25,022 bases of DNA from an uncultured Lachnospiraceae bacterium (GTDB taxonomy: Bacteria > Bacillota > Clostridia > Lachnospirales > Lachnospiraceae). The stretch spans positions 1 to 25,022 of the forward strand of contig CAJKQE010000027.1 in NCBI GenBank assembly GCA_905201915.1. The letters run 5' to 3'. This document shows, piece after piece, positions 1-7,169 of the stretch (within the stretch, counting starts at the first letter, position 1; each line of letters begins with the position of its first letter). Below the pieces are notes generated by a model that worked only from the letters and a program-made list of their open reading frames with translations, was not told the origin of the DNA and did not search any database. Both the position numbers and the translations under genes were made by a program.

Positions 1-2
1 TT

Positions 3-707
3 GGACATGGTAACTTAGGAAAAATGTTACTGGAAGAAGATACAAAATGTTTTGCTTTCTTAGCAGGTCACGAATCTTTCGCTGCTGCTGAAGGTGCTAT
101 CGGTATCGCTGAAAAAGCAAACAAAGTTCGTAAAGAGCCTCTGCGTGTTATCTTAAACGGTTTAGGAAAAGATGCTGCTCAGATTATCGCTCGTATCAAT
201 GGATTTACTTATGTAGAAACTGAAATGGATTACTACACAGGTGAAGTGAAAGAAGTATTCCGTAAAGCTTACTCTGATGGACTTCGTGCAAAAGTTAACT
301 GCTACGGTGCTAATGATGTAACAGAAGGTGTTGCTATCATGCACAAAGAAGGTGTTGACGTTTCCATTACAGGTAACTCTACAAACCCAACACGTTTCCA
401 GCATCCAGTAGCTGGTACATACAAAAAAGAATGTGTTGAACAGGGTAAAAAATACTTCTCTGTTGCTTCCGGTGGTGGTACAGGACGTACACTTCACCCA
501 GACAACATGGCTGCAGGTCCAGCTTCCTACGGTATGACAGATACTATGGGACGTATGCACTCTGACGCTCAGTTTGCTGGTTCTTCTTCAGTTCCTGCTC
601 ACGTAGAAATGATGGGACTTATCGGTGCTGGTAACAACCCAATGGTTGGTATGACTGTTGCTGTTGCTGTTGCTATCGAAGAAGCTGCAAAAGAAGGAAG
701 ATTTTAA
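3..707 (+). CDS. GGGtGRT family protein, 5'-truncated by the window edge
   Basis: This is the C-terminal part (234 residues visible) of a GGGtGRT protein. The family is about 330 residues long, is widespread in anaerobic Clostridia and has no established biochemical role; in many genomes it lies near Fe-S cluster assembly genes. The namesake GGGTGRT stretch is encoded at 471-491. The frame is open from base 3 and gives GHGNLGK before the first in-window ATG at 24. That sequence matches the family, so the ATG at 24 is not the start. There are no membrane segments and the composition is Gly/Ala-rich. Codons are strongly biased to GGT, GCT, GTT, CGT and TAC, unlike the neighbouring genes, which suggests high expression. 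A strong hairpin with a U-tract follows the stop. Family assignment is secure; function is unknown. Confidence 0.9.
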   Translation, partial: GHGNLGKMLLEEDTKCFAFLAGHESFAAAEGAIGIAEKANKVRKEPLRVILNGLGKDAAQIIARINGFTYVETEMDYYTGEVKEVFRKAYSDGLRAKVNCYGANDVTEGVAIMHKEGVDVSITGNSTNPTRFQHPVAGTYKKECVEQGKKYFSVASGGGTGRTLHPDNMAAGPASYGMTDTMGRMHSDAQFAGSSSVPAHVEMMGLIGAGNNPMVGMTVAVAVAIEEAAKEGRF

Positions 708-739
708 TTCTCACTTTCTAAAGTAAATACCTAAATGTG

Positions 740-782
740 AAAGGACTTTGCAAATCTAACTATGATTTGTAAAGTCCTTTTT
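740..782 (+). terminator. Intrinsic terminator of the GGGtGRT gene
   Basis: A near-perfect stem pairs AAAGGACTTTGCAAAT (740-755) with ATTTGTAAAGTCCTTT (765-780) around a 9-base loop, followed by a T run. It lies 33 bases after the stop codon. On the minus strand the T run is interrupted, so it should act mainly on the plus strand. Confidence 0.85.
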
Positions 783-819
783 AAGTCCTACTATCGCCAT
801 ATATGATAACTTTTTCTTA

Positions 820-1413
820 CTAAAACACATATTTAATAAGTTCCATAATCCCCGTAAGTCCCAGACTATATAAAAAGATAGAACCCGGTTTTCCCAAAAG
901 AATTATACAAGTAAATTTTTTTAAAGACATTTTTGTAAGTCCGGCTATGTAACAGAGTAAATCATCTGGTGCTACAGGAAGAAAAATCGCTACAGCAAAT
1001 GCCTTATCAAAAGCTTTTCCCTTATCCAACCAGCCAATATATTTGTTATAGTTTTTTTCACCGATGATATGATGAACAAATGGCCTTCCATAGTGTTTTG
1101 ATAAAAGAAAAGCCAGAATAGAGCCCATGGCTATTCCCACATAATTGTATACAAATCCCCACACCGGTCCGAATATCAGCACACCGCCCAGACATCCGAT
1201 TGCCCCCGGTAAAATAGGAATAACCACTTGTACCATCTGGATAAGAATAAATAATGCAGGAGCAAAAAAGCCAAATCGGTCTAAAAAAGCCTGCAAAGAC
1301 TCAGAAGATACAAAAAGCCGATTTTCAATTCCATACCAGATAAACCATATCATTCCTGCCATACCTAAAACAGTACATAGATTTAAACACATTGCCGTTT
1401 TTGTTTTTTCCAT
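820..1413 (-). CDS. TVP38/TMEM64 (VTT domain, DedA-like) membrane protein
   Basis: An integral membrane protein of about 197 residues in the VTT (SNARE-associated/DedA-like) superfamily, members of which are implicated in membrane lipid scrambling or flipping and envelope homeostasis. A first membrane segment (about residues 10-28) is followed by the family core: a Gly/Pro-rich re-entrant region (PGAIGCLGG, FGPVWGF), GSILAFLLSKHYGRP, and PDDLLCYIAGLTKMSLKKF near the C-terminus. I chose the ATG at 1413, which has AGAGG 7 bases upstream and overlaps the preceding glycosyltransferase by about 31 bases. An ATG at 1473, also with an AGGAG, would add 20 residues that look like out-of-frame translation of the glycosyltransferase tail. 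It is the last gene of the glycolipid set, which makes a lipid-handling role plausible. The substrate is unknown. Confidence 0.8.
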   Translation of the reverse strand: MEKTKTAMCLNLCTVLGMAGMIWFIWYGIENRLFVSSESLQAFLDRFGFFAPALFILIQMVQVVIPILPGAIGCLGGVLIFGPVWGFVYNYVGIAMGSILAFLLSKHYGRPFVHHIIGEKNYNKYIGWLDKGKAFDKAFAVAIFLPVAPDDLLCYIAGLTKMSLKKFTCIILLGKPGSIFLYSLGLTGIMELIKYVF

Positions 1414-2459
1414 AATAAAACCTCTTTTTTCTCTGCCTGCTCCCGCAGAACTCTGTGATAAAACTTTTTCCATTGCTCTCCTACTGCCTCTGTACTATAT
1501 CTTAAATGACCTTCATAAGAAGCATGTGCACTTCTCTGATAAAAGTCCGGTTCCTCTTTTAACTGTGTTAAAATCCTGATAAAATCAGAAGTTCCTTTTC
1601 CTCGCAAAGCATAATCAAATAAAATCGGATCATAAATAGAAAGATCTCGAACCAGAACCGGCAAAGCACAGTTCATTGACTCCAAAATTGTCATAGGAAA
1701 CAGTTCTTCATAAGATGGTAAAAACATAACATCTGCCATATTGTAAACTTCATTCATTTTTTCCCTATCTACAATCCCTAAAAACTTTATGTTTTTAGGT
1801 GCATGCTTCATAGCTTCCCTTATTTCCTCATATCCTTCTGAAATCTTCCCGAAAGAAAATCCTCCTGCCCAGACAAACTGACAATCCGGCATTTTTCTTG
1901 CAATTTCAATAAATTCCAGTACTCCTTTTCGCTTTTGCAGCTGCCCTACACATAATACTGTAAATGTATCTTTCTCTATTTTACATTTCTTTCGAATTGC
2001 ACCTCTTTTTTCTGTACTTAAAGGATAAAAATTTTTCTCTGAAACAACATTGGGAATATAAGTTACTTTTTCTCTGGGTATGCCGTAATCCGCTAATTTA
2101 TCAATAAAAACCGGATTAACAGTAACCAGATAATCCATCTTTTTATAAAAAGATATCATATATTTATAAAAAGTATTTTTCGCAACTCTTGGAAGCGAAA
2201 TACTGTTTTCCACTGTTTCCGGAAGAAAATGTACATATCCTACTAAAGCGCTTTGTTTTCTCTTTGCCGGAATAGAAAAATAATATTCTGGATTAATAGA
2301 ATGATAATGCACGATATCACAGGGTACTTTTGTATTTTCTAAAATAGCAGCTTCCTTTTTCATTACTTGTTTTGCCAACGCTACCTGCTCATCATGAGCA
2401 GAGAGTACTCCTTGTCCCTTTACCATATCTGCTTTTGATAACATATTTATTTTTTTCAT
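1383..2459 (-). CDS. GT4 glycosyltransferase, LafB-like (second sugar on glucosyl-diacylglycerol)
   Basis: A GT-B fold glycosyltransferase of family 4, about 358 residues. The N-terminus (INMLSKADMVKGQGVLSA) and the GYVHFLPETVENS stretch resemble LafB/CpoA-type enzymes, which add a second hexose to monoglucosyl-diacylglycerol to make the glycolipid anchor of lipoteichoic acid. The C-terminal Rossmann domain has VLCVGQLQKRKG and the EX7E motif (ELFPMTILE). Start choice: an ATG at 2468 forms an ATGA overlap with the upstream stop but lies only 1 base after GAGAGGAG. The ATG at 2459 has better spacing (10 bases) and aligns with remembered homologues. An ATG at 2501 lacks an SD. It directly follows the LafA-like gene and overlaps the VTT gene, so translational coupling is likely. 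Sugar and acceptor are inferred from family resemblance. Confidence 0.82.
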   Translation of the reverse strand: MKKINMLSKADMVKGQGVLSAHDEQVALAKQVMKKEAAILENTKVPCDIVHYHSINPEYYFSIPAKRKQSALVGYVHFLPETVENSISLPRVAKNTFYKYMISFYKKMDYLVTVNPVFIDKLADYGIPREKVTYIPNVVSEKNFYPLSTEKRGAIRKKCKIEKDTFTVLCVGQLQKRKGVLEFIEIARKMPDCQFVWAGGFSFGKISEGYEEIREAMKHAPKNIKFLGIVDREKMNEVYNMADVMFLPSYEELFPMTILESMNCALPVLVRDLSIYDPILFDYALRGKGTSDFIRILTQLKEEPDFYQRSAHASYEGHLRYSTEAVGEQWKKFYHRVLREQAEKKEVLLWKKQKRQCV

Positions 2460-2464
2460 TCTTT

Positions 2465-3733
2465 TCATGCTCCTCTCTTTAATATTCCTTTTCTGTTCCA
2501 TAAAATTCTGTTATAAACTCTATGCGCCCATACAGATGCTTCTTTTTCTCTCTCCTGACGATTCATCACTTCTTTATACAATCTTTCTGCCATAGTACAA
2601 AAATTCCATGTAGAATAGAGATAAGCAGTTTCTTTTGCTCTTAATCCCATTTCTGCCTTTCTCGTTTCATCTTCGAGAATATATTCTAAGTGCATTTTAA
2701 AATATTCATAAGTTTCATATTGAAAGCCATTATACCCGTCTGTAATCACCTGATTTAAGCATTCATCTTTACGACACAGCGCAGGTCTTCCGCTGGCTAA
2801 TGCTTCTATATAAGTAATTCCCTGTGTTTCGCTGTTAGAAGCACATACAAAAACATCTCCCAGTTGATAATAAATTCCCACATCCTGAGGATTTACCATA
2901 CCTGTAAAAATCACCTTTCCTGTCAAAGATAAATTCTCACTGATTTCTTCCAAACGTTCTCTGTCAGGCCCATCTCCTACAATTAAAAGTGTTAAATTCT
3001 GTTTTCCTTCCTCATAAATAAGACGAGCAAAATAGTTTAAGATTTCTTCCAGATTTTTTTCTTTTGCCAACCTTCCTACACTGACAAGCACCTTATTTTC
3101 AAGAGGAATGTTCCATTTCTTTTTCAGATTTTCACATTCTGATTTAGACATTCTGTTTTGAAAATTTTTCAAATCAATTCCCGTAGGTATAACAGAAATT
3201 GGTTCTTCTACTTCATATTTTTTCAAAATTTTTTCTACTTTTTCTGTAGGTACAATAACCTGATCTGTTTTATTTAAAATACTTCTAGAAAACTGCGCAA
3301 CAATCTTTTTCTCAAAAGCCGCACCTAGTTTATGAGAGGATAAACCGCCTGGTAGATAATGAATATAATCTTCATAAATTGTATGGTAAGTATGCAGCAG
3401 TGGAGATTTACACTTTTTACTGATTTTCACTGCATAAGAAAAAGTCATAAATTCACACTGTGAATGTACAATATCCGGTTTCCAGTTAATCAGCTCCTGA
3501 ATAAGTCCTTCCACATGAGGAAGAACCGCTCTGGCATTTGGATAAATCATTTCCAAATTTAAAGATTTTATGTAATATACATCTTCTTTTTTATATGATT
3601 CATAAGTTGATGATAATGTAAGCACTCTTACTTCATGTCCTCTTTCTTCCAACTCTTTCTTTAAATTCACAACAGATGTTACCACACCGTTGACAATAGG
3701 CTTATACCAGTCACTTGTTAATAATATCTTCAT
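2465..3733 (-). CDS. GT4 glycosyltransferase, LafA-like 1,2-diacylglycerol 3-glucosyltransferase
   Basis: A 422-residue GT-B glycosyltransferase of family 4. It has the N-terminal acceptor-domain signature (SDWYKPIVNGVVTSV, about 7-21), HTYHTIYEDYIHY (114-126), the linker IPTGIDL (182-188), VSVGRLAKEKNLEE (218-230), GDGPDRERLEE and the EX7E motif with E302 and E310 (SETQGITYIEALASGRP). This pattern is typical of LafA/alMGS enzymes, which move glucose from UDP-glucose to diacylglycerol at the inner membrane face; sugar specificity here is inferred. The ATG at 3733 has AGGGGGAA just upstream. The C-terminal 40 residues are basic and may aid membrane association. It is first in a three-gene set with the LafB-like and VTT genes. 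I could not find a convincing promoter in the 100 bases upstream. Confidence 0.85.
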   Translation of the reverse strand: MKILLTSDWYKPIVNGVVTSVVNLKKELEERGHEVRVLTLSSTYESYKKEDVYYIKSLNLEMIYPNARAVLPHVEGLIQELINWKPDIVHSQCEFMTFSYAVKISKKCKSPLLHTYHTIYEDYIHYLPGGLSSHKLGAAFEKKIVAQFSRSILNKTDQVIVPTEKVEKILKKYEVEEPISVIPTGIDLKNFQNRMSKSECENLKKKWNIPLENKVLVSVGRLAKEKNLEEILNYFARLIYEEGKQNLTLLIVGDGPDRERLEEISENLSLTGKVIFTGMVNPQDVGIYYQLGDVFVCASNSETQGITYIEALASGRPALCRKDECLNQVITDGYNGFQYETYEYFKMHLEYILEDETRKAEMGLRAKETAYLYSTWNFCTMAERLYKEVMNRQEREKEASVWAHRVYNRILWNRKGILKRGA

Positions 3734-3833
3734 AAAGGTTCCCCCTTTTTTGTCTTCTTTTAAGTTACCTTTATCTTAATGGAGATATTTAAAGAGAACA
3801 GACATAGCTTTTTAAAGTTTTTCTAAAGATTTT

Positions 3834-3879
3834 TAAAAAAGAACCATAAATCCCTTATAAAAAGGTATTCATGGTTCTT
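3834..3879 (-). terminator. Intrinsic terminator after the hydrogenase gene
   Basis: Read on the minus strand, AGAACCATGAATACCTT pairs with AAGGGATTTATGGTTCT across a short AT loop, then a TTTTTTA run follows. It lies 24-70 bases after the hydrogenase stop and separates that gene from the glycosyltransferase set, which therefore needs its own promoter. Confidence 0.85.
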
Positions 3880-3902
3880 CTACATTGTTTCGTCTATTTA
3901 CC

Positions 3903-5408
3903 TTAATCTAACTTAATTTCTGCTAATTCTGCCAATGGAAGCTTCTTAGAAGATGCCTGCTGATATTTTTTCAATTCTGCCGATGCTTTCGTAAATGGTA
4001 TATTTGTTCCGGCTCCTGCCATACAACCTCCCGGACATCCCATACCTTCAATCATACATCCTTTTAATTTTCCTGCTTTTGCTTTTGTCAGAAGCTTTTT
4101 ACATTCACTTAACCCCTCTGCATGTTCAATATTTACTTCTACTTCAGGATAATATTCTTTCAGACAATCTCCTACTGCACTGGAAACACCTCCGGAAACA
4201 GCATATCCTCTTCCTGCCGCTGTAGCATTATGGAAGGAGCTGTCACCTTCACACTCTTTTGGATTAATTTCTTTTGCTTCAAACATTCCTGCCAATTCTT
4301 CAAATGTGATAACAAAGTCCACGTCACTTCTTACACTTGTTCTTGAAGCTTCCAGTTTTTTCGATGCACATGGACCAATAAACACCACCTGTGCATTTGG
4401 ATATTCTTTTTTAATGGTTCTGGCAGTCGCTACCATAGGTGTTAATTCCTGAGAAATATTTTCAATCATATCTGGGAAAAACTTTTTCGCCATCATAATC
4501 CAAGATGGACAACAGGAAGTAAGTAAAAACGGAAGCTCTCCTGTGCTGACTTTTTCTGCATAGTGATGCGCTTCTGCTACCGCTCCAATGTCTGCACCTA
4601 AAGCTACTTCATAAACCTCTGAAAATCCCAATTTCAAAAGCGCTGCTTTTAATTTTCTCGGAGTTACTTCCTCTCCAAACTGTCCTACAAAAGCCGGTGC
4701 AATCTCTGCAATAATCTGTTTTCCTTCTTTTAATGCATGAGCAAGTTGAAAAATCTGAGATTTATCAGAAATAGCCCCAAATGGGCAGCTTACCATACAC
4801 ATACCACAGGAAACACATTTTTCGTTGTTAATAGTTGCCCTTCCCATTTCATCACTTTCAATAGCATTGACACCACAAGCTCTGGCACAAGGACGTTCTT
4901 TTTTTGCAATGGCGTCGTAAGGACAAACACTTTTACACTTTCCGCACTTGATACATTTTTCCTGATCAATCACAGATTTTCCTTTTACTATAGAAATTGC
5001 TCCTTTGGGGCAAACTTCCTTACAGGGATGAGCTACACATCCTCTGCACATATTGGAAACTTCATACATTTTTGTTTCACAGGCATCACAGGCAGAAGGA
5101 ATTACCTGCATCAGCGGCGGCTCATAATATTTTTCATCAATATTACTAGCCTCTAAACCAGAAGTAATATGAACTGCTGTATTTTCCGGTCTTAAAGACA
5201 TTCCCATTGCCAGACGTACTCGTTCACTGGCCACTGCCCTTTCTCGATAAATACTTTCTCTGTAAGTTGCTCTTTCTTTTACGATTTTATAAGGTATTGC
5301 TTCAATATCTGCTACCAGTGTTTCATCTGATGACTGAAAACCGACCTTTGCAATTTCTTTAAATACTTTTCGGCGAATCCGTTTTACGTTTGTATCTAAA
5401 CCTCTCAT
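3903..5408 (-). CDS. Monomeric [FeFe] hydrogenase (group B-like)
   Basis: A 501-residue cytosolic iron-sulfur enzyme that should interconvert protons and H2 using ferredoxin-type electron flow. The H-cluster motifs are all present: TSCCPSW (297-303), GPCASKK (345-351) and EGMGCPGGCMAGAG (454-467, with C458 and C462). The N-terminal half carries 16 cysteines in ferredoxin-like patterns (C107/110, C121/124/129/133, C152/155/158/162, C174/178, C198/201/204/208), enough for up to four [4Fe-4S] clusters. The L2 motif has Gly where classical group A enzymes have Met (MPC), and the size and domain order fit group B of Clostridia. No HydEFG maturases or partner subunits lie nearby, so they must be elsewhere. 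AAAGGA precedes the ATG. A sensory or uptake role cannot be excluded. Confidence 0.88.
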   Translation of the reverse strand: MRGLDTNVKRIRRKVFKEIAKVGFQSSDETLVADIEAIPYKIVKERATYRESIYRERAVASERVRLAMGMSLRPENTAVHITSGLEASNIDEKYYEPPLMQVIPSACDACETKMYEVSNMCRGCVAHPCKEVCPKGAISIVKGKSVIDQEKCIKCGKCKSVCPYDAIAKKERPCARACGVNAIESDEMGRATINNEKCVSCGMCMVSCPFGAISDKSQIFQLAHALKEGKQIIAEIAPAFVGQFGEEVTPRKLKAALLKLGFSEVYEVALGADIGAVAEAHHYAEKVSTGELPFLLTSCCPSWIMMAKKFFPDMIENISQELTPMVATARTIKKEYPNAQVVFIGPCASKKLEASRTSVRSDVDFVITFEELAGMFEAKEINPKECEGDSSFHNATAAGRGYAVSGGVSSAVGDCLKEYYPEVEVNIEHAEGLSECKKLLTKAKAGKLKGCMIEGMGCPGGCMAGAGTNIPFTKASAELKKYQQASSKKLPLAELAEIKLD

Positions 5409-5444
5409 TTTATATTCCTTTCAGTATTTATTTCCAGCACAGCA

Positions 5445-5473
5445 ATCATACCTATTTTCCCAAAAGATTGCAA
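5445..5473 (-). promoter_or_regulatory. Predicted sigma-A promoter of the hydrogenase gene
   Basis: TTGCAA (5468-5473), a 17-base spacer and TATGAT (5445-5450) on the minus strand, about 35 bases before the hydrogenase start. The -35 is a 4/6 match and the -10 is 5/6. Confidence 0.5.
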
Positions 5474-5492
5474 GAAAATTCAGGTATTTTAT

Positions 5493-5520
5493 TTCATACA
5501 ATTACAATTTATGGTATACT
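5493..5520 (+). promoter_or_regulatory. Predicted sigma-A promoter of the TraX-family gene
   Basis: TTCATA (5493-5498), a 16-base spacer and TATACT (5515-5520), about 54 bases before the ATG. The -10 is good and the -35 is weak. Confidence 0.4.
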
Positions 5521-5573
5521 CGTAAATTAAGATATCAAGATGTACCTTAAAAATCAAACAGAAAGGATTTTGT

Positions 5574-6329
5574 ATGAACGCAAATTTTTCTTTATCAAAG
5601 AGACAGTTACTTCCTCCTATACTGAATTCAGGCGCTTTAAAATGGATTGCACTTATTACCATGTTTATAGACCATATTGGAGCGATTATATTAGAAAAGG
5701 GTGCAATTTCTGCTTACAATCAGGGACTTTCCTCTGCATTTTCCTATGATACCAGCGTCTTTCTTTCAAAACTGGATTTTTTTATTCGTCAAATTGGGCG
5801 CATTTCCTTTCCTATTTTCTGTTTTCTCTTGGTAGAAGGCTTTTATCATACCTCCAACAGAAAAAAATATGCTCTGCGCCTTTTCCTGTTCGCCTGTATT
5901 TCAGAAATTCCTTTTGATTTATGCTTTCGTGGAAAAATCTTGGAATTTTCCTATCAAAATGTCATGTTCACTTTGCTTATTGGTTTTCTGACTATGTGGG
6001 CAATAGAAATCTTAAAAGAAAAAAAAGAAATCCTCGGTATCATTCCTGCTGTCCTTGGAATTTTAACCGGATTTCTCTTTCATGCAGATTATAACTGGAA
6101 AGGAATTGTCCTTATACTTGTTTTATATGTTTTTTATTTCTATCCTGTGGAAAAAACCATTGCGGGATGTCTGGCGTTATATTGGGAGGCAACAGCGTGT
6201 CTGGCTTTTATTCCGATAAACCTTTATAATCATAAAAAAGGAAACGGACCGAAATATTTCTTTTACTTTTTCTATCCGGTTCATCTCCTTCTCTTATTTT
6301 TTATTCGGTTTGCTGTCTTTCGTATTTAA
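5574..6329 (+). CDS. TraX family multi-pass membrane protein (putative acyltransferase)
   Basis: A 251-residue polytopic membrane protein of the TraX family. The family is named after the F-plasmid protein needed for N-acetylation of pilin, but chromosomal members in Firmicutes are common and of unknown substrate. Recognisable elements are LKWIALITMFIDHIG (about 22-36), GRISFPIFCFLLVEGFYHTSNRKKYALRL, ISEIPFDL, QNVMFTLLIGFLTMW and the C-terminal FYFFYPVHLLLLFF. About seven to eight hydrophobic segments are visible. AAAGGA lies 7 bases before the ATG. It is a single-gene unit, divergent from the hydrogenase and closed by a strong hairpin. No conjugation genes are nearby, so I infer an envelope-modifying acyltransferase rather than a mobile-element gene. 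Confidence 0.85.
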   Translation: MNANFSLSKRQLLPPILNSGALKWIALITMFIDHIGAIILEKGAISAYNQGLSSAFSYDTSVFLSKLDFFIRQIGRISFPIFCFLLVEGFYHTSNRKKYALRLFLFACISEIPFDLCFRGKILEFSYQNVMFTLLIGFLTMWAIEILKEKKEILGIIPAVLGILTGFLFHADYNWKGIVLILVLYVFYFYPVEKTIAGCLALYWEATACLAFIPINLYNHKKGNGPKYFFYFFYPVHLLLLFFIRFAVFRI

Positions 6330-6338
6330 ATCTACACC

Positions 6339-6377
6339 AAAAAGTCGCTCAGATTTTACATTCTGAGCGACTTTTTT
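6339..6377. terminator. Bidirectional terminator between convergent genes
   Basis: AAAAAGTCGCTCAGA (6339-6353) and TCTGAGCGACTTTTT (6362-6376) form a perfect 15-bp stem with an 8-base loop and T runs on both strands. It serves the TraX-family gene on the plus strand and the ilvA-linked small genes on the minus strand. Confidence 0.9.
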
Positions 6378-6391
6378 AACTTTCCTAATAA

Positions 6392-6667
6392 TTATGTAAT
6401 CACACTGATAATTCTTTTGCCAAACAGCTTCATGTCTATTGACAGTATGCCCTTCCCATATACTTCATGATTATACTTTTCAATCTCAACAGTATATCCC
6501 AAACCTTGATATGTTCCTGAACCGTTTTCATCAATAATATCCTTTGGGACAACAAATATCGGTTCTTCAAAGGAAGAACATCGAAAATAGTCTGTGAGAA
6601 ACATAGTACCCCATAAAGCAGCTAATACAATAATAATTGTTAAACAAATATTTTTTAACTTTTTCAT
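6392..6667 (-). CDS. Small membrane-anchored hypothetical protein
   Basis: A 91-residue protein of unknown function. One hydrophobic segment (about residues 7-25) follows a short basic N-terminus, so it is probably a membrane anchor with an outside domain of about 65 residues. That domain contains the Gly/Tyr-rich stretch NGSGTYQGLGYTVEIEKY and ends in LFGKRIISVIT. I recall similar short proteins in Clostridia but no assigned function. GAGGGTG lies upstream of the ATG. It is the last gene of the minus-strand run, about 40 bases after the four-TM protein, and is followed at once by the bidirectional terminator. There is no lipobox. Confidence 0.7.
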   Translation of the reverse strand: MKKLKNICLTIIIVLAALWGTMFLTDYFRCSSFEEPIFVVPKDIIDENGSGTYQGLGYTVEIEKYNHEVYGKGILSIDMKLFGKRIISVIT

Positions 6668-6707
6668 CTGCTCACCCTCTTAGCATATTAGGTAATAAGT
6701 TTCCTCA

Positions 6708-7139
6708 CTAACATTTTTTAATGGTCTTTAAATAAGTTCCAACAAGAAAGCTCATAATTGTAACACTAATTACTAAATAAAGAGGTTCAAAACAGTTCAT
6801 ATAACCATCTGTTCCTGAGTTAATAAAACATGCAATTCCAGTCATTACAACATATAACGCCAATAAAACTATAATATTTTTCAGCATTTTCAGAAACAGC
6901 TCTTTCGTGGATTTTGTTTTATAAAATCCAAAATACCAGCAATCCAGAGCAAAAGCAAAAGCAAGGGCATATCCCAATACATTTTTTACATTATATAGTC
7001 CCATTCGTATCTGCATCGTACTTTCTGATACACTCTGCCCGCTTAATCGAGTACCTGAAAATATCATATATATTTCCAGCATACACCAAAGACAATAAAA
7101 TCCAATCATAGAATAAGTTAAAATCTTCTCTTTCTTCAT
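6708..7139 (-). CDS. Hypothetical four-TM membrane protein
   Basis: A 143-residue protein that I do not recognise. Four hydrophobic segments are visible at about 8-28, 52-72, 87-107 and 118-136. Between TM1 and TM2 there is a polar Ser-rich loop and between TM3 and TM4 a short loop (SGTDGYMNC). There are five Cys residues, none in a paired motif. AAGGGA lies about 9 bases before the ATG. It begins only 30 bases after the ilvA stop with no terminator between, so it is probably transcribed with ilvA and the following 91-residue protein. No functional link to threonine metabolism can be shown. Confidence 0.65.
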   Translation of the reverse strand: MKKEKILTYSMIGFYCLWCMLEIYMIFSGTRLSGQSVSESTMQIRMGLYNVKNVLGYALAFAFALDCWYFGFYKTKSTKELFLKMLKNIIVLLALYVVMTGIACFINSGTDGYMNCFEPLYLVISVTIMSFLVGTYLKTIKKC

Positions 7140-7169
7140 TGAAATATCCCTTTACCTTCTCCGAAAGAA

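Noticed and set aside
4737..5156. Long open frame on the plus strand, antisense to the hydrogenase
   Set aside because: It has no SD and no recognisable domain, and its Ser/Thr/Phe/His-rich composition is that of a reverse-strand shadow.
5574..6329. TraX-family gene as a sign of a conjugative element
   Set aside because: No relaxase, coupling protein, integrase or pilin gene is near. Chromosomal TraX-like proteins are common in Firmicutes.
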